Assembly: GCF_036898465.1 (NCBI RefSeq)
Contig: NZ_JARUMJ010000001.1
Span: 4,030,001-4,094,000 of the forward strand
Reading direction: 5' to 3'
Source of the DNA: Streptomyces sp. B21-105
Lineage (GTDB): Bacteria; Actinomycetota; Actinomycetes; Streptomycetales; Streptomycetaceae
Length of the DNA stretch: 64,000 nucleotides
A program made the translations under genes and the position numbers. A model generated the notes under the pieces. It was not told the DNA's origin. It did no database searches and saw nothing but the letters and a program-made list of their open reading frames with translations. Positions within the stretch are counted from its first letter, which is position 1, and the number at the start of each line of letters is the position of its first letter. Positions 7,425 to 15,877 of this stretch are shown in pieces.

Positions 7425-9527
7425 CTATGCGGCCACCGGCTGCTTCGGCTCCGACGCCGTAGCGGACGTGGTCCCCTCCGTCGTCCCGGGCTCCGCCGTC
7501 CCCGTACCGGCGAGGGGCTTGCGCAGGCCCTTGAGGACGACGACCACGGCCGTCGTCACGCACACGCCAGCCGCGACGGCCAGCAGGTACAGGAACGGGC
7601 TGCCGATCAGCGGGACCACGAAGACGCCGCCGTGCGGGGCGCGCAGGGTGGCGCCGAAGGCCATGGACAGGGCGCCGGTGACCGCGCCGCCCGCCATCGA
7701 GGCGGGGATGACGCGCAGCGGGTCGGCGGCGGCGAACGGGATCGCGCCCTCGGAGATGAAGGAGGCGCCCAGCACCCAGGCCGCCTTGCCGTTCTCGCGT
7801 TCGGTCGGCGTGAAGAGCTTCTTGCGGACGACGGTCGCGAGCGCCATGCCCAGCGGCGGCACCATTCCCGCCGCCATCACCGCGGCCATGACCTTCATCG
7901 CGGAGTCGCTGGGGTCCTGGACGGCGATACCGGCCGTGGCGAAGGCGTAGGCGACCTTGTTGACCGGACCTCCGAGGTCGAAGGACATCATCAGGCCGAG
8001 CAACACGCCCAGCAGGACGGCGTTGGTGCCGGAGAGCCCGGCCAGCCAGTCCGTCATGCCCTTCTGGGCCTCGGCGATGGGCTTGCCGACCACCACGAAC
8101 ATCAGGAAGCCGACGACCAGCGAGGAGATCAGCGGGATCACCACCACCGGCATGATGCCGCGCAGCACCGGAGGGATCCTGATCCGCTGGATCGCGAGGA
8201 CGACGCCGCCCGCCAGCAGACCGGCGACCAGGCCGCCGAGGAAGCCGGCCGCGATGTTGGAGGCGATCATTCCGCCGACGAAGCCGGGGACGAGGCCGGG
8301 CCGGTCGGCCATGCCGTAAGCGATGTAGCCGGCGAGGACCGGGATGAGAAAGCCGAAGGCGACCCCGCCGATCTGGAAGAGCAGGGCGCCCCAACTGTCG
8401 ACCTGGGTCCAGGAGAAGTGCTCCATGACCGAGGGCGCCTTGTTGATCTCCCAGCCGCCGATCGCGAAGCCCAGAGCGATCAGCAGACCGCCCGCGGCGA
8501 CGAACGGGACCATGTAACTGACGCCCGTCATCAGCCACTTGCGCAGCCTGGTGCCATAGCCGTCGCCGGACTCGCCGGCCCGCTCGACGGGCGTGCCGCC
8601 GCCCTTGGCGCTCGCCGTGACCTCGCCGCGCTCGGCCTTGCCGCGCACGTCGGCGATCAACTGGGCGGGCTTGTTGATGCCGGCCTTCACACCGACGTCG
8701 ACGGTCGGCTTGCCGGCGAACCGTTCCTTCTCCCGTACGGGCACGTCGTGGGCGAAGATCACACCGTCCGCGTCGGCGATGACCGCCGGGTCGAGCCGGG
8801 AGAACCCGGCCGAGCCCTGCGTCTCCACGACCAGCTCGACGCCCGCCTCACGGCCCGCGTTCTCCAGGGACTCCGCCGCCATGTAGGTGTGGGCGATGCC
8901 GGTGGGGCAGGAGGTGACGGCCACGATCCGGAAGGGGCGACCGCTCGCCGGCCCGGGGGCGGCAGGAGATGCCGCGGGGGCCGTGCCGGCGTCGGCGGAG
9001 GCCGCCGCCGACGCCGGCACGGAGTCTTCGGACGTCTCGGGATCCTCGGACGTCGCAGGGGTCTCGGACGTCGTGGGGGCCGCAGCCTCGTCGCCGCGGA
9101 TCAGGACCGCCGCGGCCGCCGGGTCGCCCGCCGCGCGCAACGCGTCGGTGAACTCGGTGTTCATCAGCTGACGGGCCAGGGACGACAGGATCGTCAGATG
9201 GGCGTCGTCGGCGCCGGCCGGGGCGGCGATGAGGAAGATCAGGTCGGCGGGGCCGTCCGCGGCGCCGAAGTCGACGCCCGCCGTGCTGCGGCCGAAGGCG
9301 AGGGTCGGCTCGGTGACGTGGGCGCTGCGGCAGTGCGGGATGCCGATGCCGCCGTCGAGACCGGTCGGCATCTGGGCCTCGCGGGCGGCCACGTCGGCGA
9401 GGAAACCGTCGAGGTCGGTCACCCGGCCCAGGGCCACCATGCGCTCGGCGAGGGACCGCGCCACCGCTTCCTTCGTTTCGGCGGACAGGTCGAGGTCGAC
9501 CAGGTCCGCGGTGATCATGTCGCTCAT
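7425..9527 (-). CDS. fruA: PTS fructose transporter subunit EIIABC
   Basis: A 700-aa fusion of all three membrane-complex parts. The EIIA domain (about 1-145) has phospho-accepting His65 in GIGIPH. EIIB (about 198-300) has phospho-Cys207 in CPTGIAHTYMA. The EIIC fructose permease (about 325-665) has eight or more helices. The linker at 147-195 is Ala/Pro/Ser-rich low complexity. It imports fructose and releases fructose-1-phosphate using phosphate from HPr. It lies downstream of deoR and fruK on the same strand, separated from fruK by about 300 bases. Confidence 0.95.
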   Translation of the reverse strand: MSDMITADLVDLDLSAETKEAVARSLAERMVALGRVTDLDGFLADVAAREAQMPTGLDGGIGIPHCRSAHVTEPTLAFGRSTAGVDFGAADGPADLIFLIAAPAGADDAHLTILSSLARQLMNTEFTDALRAAGDPAAAAVLIRGDEAAAPTTSETPATSEDPETSEDSVPASAAASADAGTAPAASPAAPGPASGRPFRIVAVTSCPTGIAHTYMAAESLENAGREAGVELVVETQGSAGFSRLDPAVIADADGVIFAHDVPVREKERFAGKPTVDVGVKAGINKPAQLIADVRGKAERGEVTASAKGGGTPVERAGESGDGYGTRLRKWLMTGVSYMVPFVAAGGLLIALGFAIGGWEINKAPSVMEHFSWTQVDSWGALLFQIGGVAFGFLIPVLAGYIAYGMADRPGLVPGFVGGMIASNIAAGFLGGLVAGLLAGGVVLAIQRIRIPPVLRGIMPVVVIPLISSLVVGFLMFVVVGKPIAEAQKGMTDWLAGLSGTNAVLLGVLLGLMMSFDLGGPVNKVAYAFATAGIAVQDPSDSAMKVMAAVMAAGMVPPLGMALATVVRKKLFTPTERENGKAAWVLGASFISEGAIPFAAADPLRVIPASMAGGAVTGALSMAFGATLRAPHGGVFVVPLIGSPFLYLLAVAAGVCVTTAVVVVLKGLRKPLAGTGTAEPGTTEGTTSATASEPKQPVAA

Positions 9528-9828
9528 CGCGGGCTCCTTCGCACGCGTATTGCCCGGGGCGTGGAGTGATGGGAGGGAGAGGGGGCGGGGAGGTCGAAGG
9601 CGGGAAAACGGGAGGTGGGGAGGTCGGAGGCGGGGCTGGGGGGACCCGGCCTCCGTGGGGTCGCGGGAGGGTTCGGGTCCTGCGACCCCTGGTCGGCAGG
9701 GCGACTCAGGATGCCCTGCCGGCCGTAGGGAGCGGCGGGTGCCGGGGCACCTCGCCGTTCAGGCGGCGGGGCACCTCGCCGTTCAGGGGCCGGTGTGCCG
9801 GGCGTCGCGGGGCGCGCGTGGGTCGTCG
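9528..9828. other. Gap between fruK and fruA with short direct repeats
   Basis: This 301-base stretch has an open minus-strand frame (102 aa) but the product is low-complexity Pro/Arg/Ser without any family features, so I do not call a gene. It contains a 20-base direct repeat, GGGGCACCTCGCCGTTCAGG, at 9744-9763 and 9768-9787, and a purine-rich G-run block near 9570-9640. The fruA ribosome site (AAGGAGC) lies at its left end. Transcription probably continues through it from fruK. Confidence 0.4.
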
Positions 9829-10821
9829 TCATGAAACCGGCTCGCCGAGTCGACGGTCCACCGGCACCTCCGCCGTCACCGTCACCGCCGCCGGATCCAG
9901 GTCGGACGGGGTCGGCATCACGCTGCCGGGCAGCTGGACGGCGGCCGCGCCGTGTGCGACGGCGGAGGCGAGTGCCGCCGGGCCGCTGCCGCCGGCGACG
10001 AGAAAGCCGGCGAGGGAGGAGTCGCCCGCTCCGACGTTGCTGCGGACGACGTCCACGCGGGCGCTCGCGAACCAGGTGCCCGTGTCCTCCACGAGCAGTT
10101 GCCCGTCGGCGCCCAGGCTGGCGAGCACGGCACGGGCGCCCATTGCGCGCAGCTCCTCGGCCGCCTTCACCGCGTCGCCGACGGTCGCCAGGGGGCGTCC
10201 GACGGCCTCCGCGAGCTCCTCCGCGTTCGGCTTCACCACGTCGGGCCGCTCCCGCAGCGCCTCGAGCAGCGCACGCCCCGAGGTGTCCAGCGCGATGCGC
10301 GCGCCTGCGGCGTGCGCCCGTGCGACTACCTCGGCGTACCAGGAGGGCGTGAGCCCGCGGGGCAGGCTTCCGCAGCAGGCGATCCAGTCCGCGCCGCAGG
10401 ACTGCTCACGCACCGTCGCCAGGAGCCGTTCCTGTTCCTCGGCGGACAGCTCGGGGCCGGGCGCGTTGATCTTCGTCAGGACGCCGTCCGACTCGGCTAG
10501 GGCGATGTTCGAGCGGGTGGCTCCGGCGACCGGGACCGGCGCTACCTCGATGCCCTGCGCGTCGAGCAGTTCGGCGACGAGCGCGCCCGGCGCGCCGCCC
10601 AGGGGCAGCACGGCGACCGTGCGCCTTCCGGTGGCCGCGACCGCGCGCGACACGTTCACGCCCTTGCCGCCCGGGTCCATCCGCTCACCGGTGGCGCGGA
10701 CGACCTCGCCGCGGTCCAGGGCGGGGATCTCGTAGGTGCGGTCGAGGGAGGGGTTGGGGGTGACGGTGAGGATCACGCCCGCGCCGCCATGGGTGCCGCG
10801 GGTGCCTTTGGTGCCGCTCAT
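9829..10821 (-). CDS. fruK: 1-phosphofructokinase (PfkB family)
   Basis: 330 aa. The ATG at 10821 overlaps the stop of the upstream regulator gene (ATGA), so translation is coupled; a shorter start at the Val before ILTVTPNPSLDRTYE would also work. Family features are TPNPSLDRT at the N-terminus, GGKGVNVSRA, the PNAEELAEAVGRPL segment and the C-terminal NVGAGDSSLAGF, whose Asp is the catalytic base. It converts fructose-1-phosphate from the PTS into fructose-1,6-bisphosphate. Confidence 0.93.
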   Translation of the reverse strand: MSGTKGTRGTHGGAGVILTVTPNPSLDRTYEIPALDRGEVVRATGERMDPGGKGVNVSRAVAATGRRTVAVLPLGGAPGALVAELLDAQGIEVAPVPVAGATRSNIALAESDGVLTKINAPGPELSAEEQERLLATVREQSCGADWIACCGSLPRGLTPSWYAEVVARAHAAGARIALDTSGRALLEALRERPDVVKPNAEELAEAVGRPLATVGDAVKAAEELRAMGARAVLASLGADGQLLVEDTGTWFASARVDVVRSNVGAGDSSLAGFLVAGGSGPAALASAVAHGAAAVQLPGSVMPTPSDLDPAAVTVTAEVPVDRRLGEPVS

Positions 10822-11579
10822 GCTCGTACCACTTCCGTGCCGCCGCGTTCGACGGCGACCATGTCGTCGTCGCTGAGCCCGCTGTCGGTGATCAGCAGGT
10901 CCACGTCGCTCAGGTCGCAGAATCGGGCGAAGTGCTCCTGGCCGTGCTTGGAGGAGTCGGCGAGCAGCACCACGCGGCGTGCGGCTGCGACGGCCGCCCG
11001 CTTCACCGCGGCCTCGGCGAGGTCGGGAGTGGTCAGCCCGAGCTCGGCGGAGAAGCCGTTGGCGGCGACGAACAGGACGTCGGCGCGGATCTCGCCGTAC
11101 GCGCGCAGCGCCCAGGCGTCCACGGCGGCGCGGGTGCGATGCCGTACGCGTCCCCCGACGAGATGGAGCTGCATCCCGGGGTGGTCCGCGAGACGGGCCG
11201 CGATGGGCAGGCTGTGCGTGACGACGGTGAGCTCGGCCTCCAGCGGCAGGGCGGCGGCCAGCCGGGCCACCGTCGTGCCGGCGTCGAGGATCATCGTGCC
11301 CTCGGCCGGCAGTTCGGCGAGGGCCGCCTTGGCGATGCGGTCCTTCTCGTCGGTGGAGGTGCCCTCGCGTTCGGCGAGGTCGGGCTCGAAGTCGAGGCGT
11401 CCGACCGGTATGGCGCCGCCGTGGACACGGCGCACCAGACCGGCGCGGTCGAGGGCCTTCAGGTCGCGGCGGATCGTCTCCGCGGTGACCTGGAACTCCT
11501 CGGCCAGTGACAGGACGTCCACCCGGCCGCCATCGCGGGCGAGCCGCAGGATCTCCTGCTGCCGCTCCGGTGCGTACAT
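10818..11579 (-). CDS. DeoR family regulator of the fructose operon
   Basis: 253 aa. An N-terminal DeoR helix-turn-helix (RQQEILRLARDGGRVDVLSL ... VTAETIRRDLKALDRAGLVRRVHGGA) is followed by the sugar-phosphate-sensing DeoRC domain (DAGTT, GLTTPDLAEAAVKRAAV, DSSKHG). It is the first gene of deoR-fruK-fruA and overlaps fruK by four bases. By analogy with FruR-type DeoR proteins it should repress the operon and respond to fructose-1-phosphate. A likely operator lies 24 bases upstream of its start. Confidence 0.88.
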   Translation of the reverse strand: MYAPERQQEILRLARDGGRVDVLSLAEEFQVTAETIRRDLKALDRAGLVRRVHGGAIPVGRLDFEPDLAEREGTSTDEKDRIAKAALAELPAEGTMILDAGTTVARLAAALPLEAELTVVTHSLPIAARLADHPGMQLHLVGGRVRHRTRAAVDAWALRAYGEIRADVLFVAANGFSAELGLTTPDLAEAAVKRAAVAAARRVVLLADSSKHGQEHFARFCDLSDVDLLITDSGLSDDDMVAVERGGTEVVRA

Positions 11580-11602
11580 GTCCGTTCCCCTCCGACCGCT
11601 AT

Positions 11603-11622
11603 CACGTTCATGCCCGAACGTG
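11603..11622 (-). promoter_or_regulatory. Candidate operator upstream of the fru operon
   Basis: CACGTTC, six bases, then GAACGTG: a perfect 7-bp-arm inverted repeat 24 bases before the deoR start. Its position suits autoregulation of the deoR-fruK-fruA operon. Assignment to this DeoR protein is inferred from location. Confidence 0.5.
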
Positions 11623-11706
11623 TGGTTTCGCCACGGAGGTTACGCCCGGATCGCCGATAAGTAAACAAGTTCGGGCGCGATGCGGGCAGGAACGGACACA
11701 CGCGAA

Positions 11707-11737
11707 GGGGCCCGCCTCCGTTGCGGTGACGGGCCCC
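11707..11737 (-). terminator. Hairpin terminator after MFS exporter gene
   Basis: GGGGCCCG and CGGGCCCC are perfect 8-bp arms around a 15-base loop, 56 bases beyond the exporter stop. Between them lies a duplicated segment (CCGGCGGGCTCAAGCTCAGC occurs twice, about 11740 and 11780), which copies the exporter's stop-codon area. Confidence 0.55.
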
Positions 11738-11792
11738 GGCCGGCGGGCTCAAGCTCAGCCGGCGGCGTCTTGCTCAGCCGGCGGGCTCAAGC

Positions 11793-13442
11793 TCAGCCGG
11801 CGAACTCGTGTTCCTTCTCCCGCGCCGGTTCCTCGGACGGGGCGGCCTCCGGGACGTCCTCGACGCCCTCCATGTGCTGCGCGGACCGCTTCGGCAGAGC
11901 GAACATCAGCAGGAAGATCCCGAACATCACCAGCGCCACCCAGCCCAGCGCGTGCTGGAAGGCGTTCACGAAGGCGGGGCCGACCTCGGCCGGGGCCAGC
12001 CGGTCGCCGATCTCGCCGAAGAAGACCACCGCGACGAGTCCGAGACCGAGCGCGTTGCCCATCTGCTGCACGGTGTTGATGAGTCCCGACGCCGAGCCGG
12101 CGTGCTCGCGCGGCACCTCGGACAGCACCGCGTCGGTGAGCGGGGCGAAGATCAGGCCCATGCCCACGCCCATCACGACCAGCGGCAGCGCCATCTGCCA
12201 GGGTGCGATGCCGAGGCCGTAGCGCTCGGACTCCCAGATGTAGAGGAGCACGCCGACGGTCATCGTCAGAGCGCCCGCCTGGAGCACCTTCCGCCCGAAC
12301 CGCGGGGTCAGCTTCTGGACGGACATCCCGGCGGCCACCGACACCGCGATCGAGAACGGGACGCCGGTCAGCCCCGCCTTCAGCGGGCTCCAGCCGAGGC
12401 CGGTCTGCATGTACAGGGTCCACACCAGGAAGAAGACGCCGAGGCCGATCCCGAAGACGGTCTGCACGGCGACGCCCGCCGCGAAGCTCCGCACCCGGAA
12501 GAGGGTGAGCTCGATCAGCGGCGAGCCGTCCCGCGCGGCCTTGCGCCGCTCGTAGGCGACCAGCGCGCCGAAGACGCCCAGCGCGCCCGCCATCGACACG
12601 TACCCCCACACCGGCCAGCCGAGCTCACGGCCGCGGGTGAGCGGGTAGAGGAGCATGAGCAGACCGAGGGTCACCAGGACGACGCCCACCAGGTCCAGCT
12701 TCAGCGCCTTCGGGGCCTTCGACTCCGTGATGAACCGGCTGCCGAGGATCAGTCCCGCGATACCGACCGGCAGGTTGATCAGGAAGATCGGCCGCCACTC
12801 CAGCCCGAACAGGTTCCACTCCGTCAGCAGTGCGCCGAGCAGCGGGCCGGAGACCGCTCCCAGCCCCACGATCGCGCCGAACAGCCCGAACACCTTCCCC
12901 CGCTCGTGCGCCGGGAAGGTGGCGTGCACGATCGACAGCACCTGCGGGACCATCATCGCCGCCATGCCGCCCTGCAGGATGCGGGAGGCGACCAGCATGT
13001 CCGGGTTCACCGCGAAGCCACACAACGCGGAGGCGACGGTGAAGCCGCCGATGCCGATGAGGAACAGCCGCTTGCGACCGTGGATGTCGCCGAGCCGGCC
13101 GCCCGTGATGAGCCCGGCGGCGAAGGCGAGCGCGTAACCGGCGGTGATCCACTGGATCTGGCTCCAGGACGCGCCCGCGTCCTCCCGGATGGAGGGGATC
13201 GCGATGTTGACGATGGTGACGTCGACGAGGTCCATGAAAGCCGCGGTCATCACGATCGCGAGCGCGAACCAGCGGCGGCGGTCGCCCGGCGCGGCCGTGA
13301 CGTCGGATGCCTTCACGGCGGATGCCGTCACGTCCCATGCCTTCGCGTCCGATGCCGTCGCGGGGGTTCCGGGGTCGGTGGCCCGAGAGGCGGGTGCCGC
13401 CGCCTCGTTCTCGTTCTCAGTGGAGGTGTCCGTGTCGCTCAT
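11793..13442 (-). CDS. MFS multidrug exporter, DHA2 (14-helix) type
   Basis: 549 aa. A hydrophilic N-terminal tail of about 55 residues contains repeated ASDAKAWDVT/ASAVKASDVT units, then about 14 membrane helices. DHA2 motifs are DLVDVTIVNIAIPSI in TM1, GGRLGDIHGRKRLFLIG after TM2 (motif A) and the GLGAVSGPLLGALL motif C of proton-driven antiporters. The C-terminal tail is acidic. It most likely exports a drug or metabolite. It is divergent from a WYL-type regulator 62 bases away, which probably controls it. Confidence 0.85.
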   Translation of the reverse strand: MSDTDTSTENENEAAAPASRATDPGTPATASDAKAWDVTASAVKASDVTAAPGDRRRWFALAIVMTAAFMDLVDVTIVNIAIPSIREDAGASWSQIQWITAGYALAFAAGLITGGRLGDIHGRKRLFLIGIGGFTVASALCGFAVNPDMLVASRILQGGMAAMMVPQVLSIVHATFPAHERGKVFGLFGAIVGLGAVSGPLLGALLTEWNLFGLEWRPIFLINLPVGIAGLILGSRFITESKAPKALKLDLVGVVLVTLGLLMLLYPLTRGRELGWPVWGYVSMAGALGVFGALVAYERRKAARDGSPLIELTLFRVRSFAAGVAVQTVFGIGLGVFFLVWTLYMQTGLGWSPLKAGLTGVPFSIAVSVAAGMSVQKLTPRFGRKVLQAGALTMTVGVLLYIWESERYGLGIAPWQMALPLVVMGVGMGLIFAPLTDAVLSEVPREHAGSASGLINTVQQMGNALGLGLVAVVFFGEIGDRLAPAEVGPAFVNAFQHALGWVALVMFGIFLLMFALPKRSAQHMEGVEDVPEAAPSEEPAREKEHEFAG

Positions 13443-13453
13443 GGGTATGACTG

Positions 13454-13483
13454 TAGGACCGCAATAGGTCAGATCGTGTCCTA
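13454..13483. promoter_or_regulatory. Candidate operator between MFS exporter and WYL regulator
   Basis: TAGGAC and GTCCTA form an inverted repeat with an 18-base spacer in the 62-base gap between the divergent start codons. The location suits a repressor of both genes; the arms are short, so this is tentative. Confidence 0.35.
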
Positions 13484-13504
13484 GTGGTGAGGCATCCTCG
13501 AAAC

Positions 13505-14596
13505 ATGACGACGGACACCCCGGCTCGGCTGCTGCAACTCCTCTCCATCCTCCAGACGCCCCGCGAATGGCCCGGCGGCGAGCTCGCGGACCGCCTCGGG
13601 GTCTCCCGGCGCACGGTCCGGCGGGACATCGACCGACTGCGCGAACTCGGGTATCCCGTCGAGGCCAGCAAGGGCTCGGACGGCGGATACCGGCTGGTCG
13701 CGGGCAAGGCGATGCCACCGCTCGTGCTCGACGACGAGGAGGCCGTGGCGATCGCCGTCGGACTCCGGGCGGGCGCGGGGCACGCACTGGAGGGCGTCGA
13801 CGAGGCCTCCGTACGGGCCCTCGCCAAGCTGGAACAGGTGCTGCCGGCCCGGCTGCGCCACCGCGTCTCCACCCTCCAGGCCGCGACCACACCGTTGACC
13901 AGCGGGGACGGCGCGAGCATCGCACCCGAGACGCTGACCGTCATGGCCTCGACGGTCGCCGGGCAGGAGCGACTGCGGTTCGCCTACCGCGCGAAGGACG
14001 GCACGGAGTCGCGGCGTCTGACCGAGCCCTACCGGCTGGTGTCCACGGGCCGGCGCTGGTATCTCGTGGCCTACGACATCGACCGCCAGGACTGGCGGAC
14101 CTTCCGCGTCGACCGGGTCCGGGACCCCTTCGCGACCGGCTCCCGCTTCACGCCGCGCGAGCTCCCGACAGGCAGTGCGGCGGAATACCTCCGGCAGTCC
14201 ATCCAACGGCGCCCCGACACGGACGAGTACACGTACGACGTCGTCATCGACGCACCGGCCGAACTGGTGGCGTCCCGGCTGCCGTCCTGGCTGGGCAGAC
14301 CGGTCGCGCACCCGCCCGGGACGGCAGACGGGGAGGACGGCGGCGCGAACGACGGGGCGGCGGGCGGAGGGCCAGGCAGCGGGGCGGGTCGATGCCGGAT
14401 GCGGGGGACCACCAGCGATCCGGTGGAGTGGACAGCGGTCCGGTTCGCCATGCTGGGGTACGAGTTCTCGGTCCGCGAGCCGCAGGAACTGGCGGACTGC
14501 GCACGGGAGTTGAGCGGACGCCTGGCACGCGCGGCGGAATCCGGATCCGGTCCGTCGAGCGGCTTCACGTCGGCTTCGCAGGGCTCGCCTTCGTAG
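13505..14596 (+). CDS. HTH-WYL transcriptional regulator (YafY-like)
   Basis: 363 aa starting MTTDTPARLLQLLSILQTPR. The N-terminal winged HTH (RLGVSRRTVRRDIDRLRELG, GSDGGYRL, about 1-65) is followed by a WYL ligand-binding domain (RRLTEPYRLVSTGRRWYLVA, WRTFRVDRV, about 140-225) and a WCX-type C-terminal domain interrupted by a Gly-rich insertion. The last codons lie in a 15-bp minisatellite that also encodes the end of the convergent TetR gene; the two genes overlap by 32 bases. It probably regulates the divergent exporter. Confidence 0.85.
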   Translation: MTTDTPARLLQLLSILQTPREWPGGELADRLGVSRRTVRRDIDRLRELGYPVEASKGSDGGYRLVAGKAMPPLVLDDEEAVAIAVGLRAGAGHALEGVDEASVRALAKLEQVLPARLRHRVSTLQAATTPLTSGDGASIAPETLTVMASTVAGQERLRFAYRAKDGTESRRLTEPYRLVSTGRRWYLVAYDIDRQDWRTFRVDRVRDPFATGSRFTPRELPTGSAAEYLRQSIQRRPDTDEYTYDVVIDAPAELVASRLPSWLGRPVAHPPGTADGEDGGANDGAAGGGPGSGAGRCRMRGTTSDPVEWTAVRFAMLGYEFSVREPQELADCARELSGRLARAAESGSGPSSGFTSASQGSPS

Positions 14597-15389
14597 GGCT
14601 CGCCTTCGTAGGGCTCGCCTTCGCAGGGCTTGCTTTGGCAGGGCTCGCCTTCGTAGGGCTCGCTTCCCACGCGAACCCGTGCAGGGCCCGCAGGTTGTGC
14701 AGCGCCAGCTCGGCCGGGCCGCGCGGACCGGTCGGCGCGGCGTCGGTCGCCGCCCAGCTCTCCACCGCGACCCGGACGGCGGCACTGGCCACGGCGGCCG
14801 TGAAGCGCTGGCGAGGAGAGGTGGGCGGCACGTCGGAGGCAGGGACGCCGGACCCTTCGGGTGCCTCGCCCGGTGGTGCCGCCTCCGTGGACGTATGGGG
14901 CTCATCGGCAGCACCGGGCGTGGCCGCCGCGCGTTCCGCCAGCACCTCCGCGATCGTGGTCTCCGAGCTGTGACAGACCTCCGCCCACACCTTCCCGAGG
15001 GCGGGGCTGGCGCCGGCCAGCCGGATCAGGGTGCGGACCCATTCCCAGGAGGCGGCCGACACTCCGCGGCCGGTGACGAGGGTGTGCCGCACGGCGTGTT
15101 CGAGAGCCTGCGGCACCGGCAGTTCGGCCGGGGCCTCGCGCAACGCCTCCGCCCAGCGCTCGGCGCCCGCCGAGTAGAGGGGGGCGACCGCCTCCTCCTT
15201 GGTCGCGAAGTACCGGTAGAAGGTGCGCGGGGCGATACCCGCGGCCTGGGCGATGTCCTCGGCCCGGGTCGCCTTCAGGCCACGGCTGACGAAGAGGCCG
15301 GCCGCCGCCCGGGCGATCTCCATCCGGGTCGCCGCTTTGCGCCGCTCGGTCAGCGAAGCCGAGCCGGCGGAGGGGGTCGAGCTGATCAC
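14565..15389 (-). CDS. TetR family regulator with a repetitive SPxKA tail
   Basis: 274 aa. The TetR DNA-binding domain is at residues 12-60 (MEIARAAAGLFVSRG, EDIAQAAGIAPRTFYRYFAT). The ligand domain follows, with a Pro/Ser-rich insertion at about 160-190. The C-terminus is six or more copies of the pentapeptide SP(T/A)KA, absent from ordinary TetR proteins. Gene position beside hrdD matches, from memory, S. coelicolor SCO3201, a promiscuous TetR regulator. The gene converges on and overlaps the WYL gene. Confidence 0.82.
   Translation of the reverse strand: MISSTPSAGSASLTERRKAATRMEIARAAAGLFVSRGLKATRAEDIAQAAGIAPRTFYRYFATKEEAVAPLYSAGAERWAEALREAPAELPVPQALEHAVRHTLVTGRGVSAASWEWVRTLIRLAGASPALGKVWAEVCHSSETTIAEVLAERAAATPGAADEPHTSTEAAPPGEAPEGSGVPASDVPPTSPRQRFTAAVASAAVRVAVESWAATDAAPTGPRGPAELALHNLRALHGFAWEASPTKASPAKASPAKASPTKASPTKASPAKPT
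14581..14655. repeat. 15-bp minisatellite shared by two convergent genes
   Basis: Five full units of GGGCTCGCCTTCGTA (with small changes: 14581, 14596, 14611, 14626, 14641) and a partial unit on each side. The unit length is a multiple of three, so on the minus strand it encodes the SP(T/A)KA tail of the TetR protein. The plus-strand WYL gene ends inside the first unit because the unit supplies its TAG stop. Confidence 0.9.
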
Positions 15390-15877
15390 GTCGGCAGGCT
15401 ATGCCCATGTGGCACAATCTGCCATTCGGGCGGGTCACCCCGTGGTTCAGGTACGGGGTGCCCCGCCTCTCGGCGTGCCCGAGCGGGTCGCGTCCGAGGG
15501 CCTGTCATGTGCGCCCGCAACTCCCGCACGGCGAAAAGGAGCCGGGCTCCGGCCGCCTGGGGGGAGAGGCGCCGAAGCCCGGCTCTGGACAGTCCCGGCA
15601 CCGGGGGGATGTGCGTCGGGACTTGGCTCACTCGCGCAGTGCGAAGATCTTGGGAGAGCTACGGGGTCCGATGGGCTCGAACTCCCGTGCTCAGAAGTCT
15701 TTTTCCCCGCTTCCGCCGATTGAAGCGGCGTTCCCGCGCCATGTTTGCGCGGTCCCCGCCCGCCGGGCGCACGCGGGCGGAAACCCCACATCACAGCACG
15801 CTCACAGCACGCCCGGCACCCCTGTGGGACCCGCACAAACCGGCCTCCCCCTCCGCCGGGGCGGGGCCGACGACCTG
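15390..15877. other. Gene-free stretch between TetR and hrdD
   Basis: No convincing gene. Both strands have short open frames but their products are low-complexity. The segment contains the terminator-like hairpin at 15539-15585, some 290 bases beyond the hrdD stop. A short palindrome-like block (ACGGGGTCCGATGGG...GAACTCCCGTG, about 15660-15690) superficially recalls a tRNA T arm, but no tRNA fold could be drawn. Confidence 0.4.
15539..15585 (-). terminator. Hairpin, probable terminator downstream of hrdD
   Basis: GAGCCGGGCT and AGCCCGGCTC are perfect 10-bp arms around a 27-base loop. It lies downstream of hrdD on the minus strand, with no gene between. The TetR start follows beyond it. Confidence 0.45.

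Noticed and set aside
9524..9832. 102-aa frame between fruK and fruA, overlapping the fruK stop by ATGA
   Set aside because: The overlap looks suggestive, but the product is low-complexity Pro/Arg with an internal ERRGAP repeat and no family features.
15655..15700. tRNA-like T arm (GGGCTCGAACTCCCG) near hrdD
   Set aside because: No D or anticodon arm can be drawn around it.
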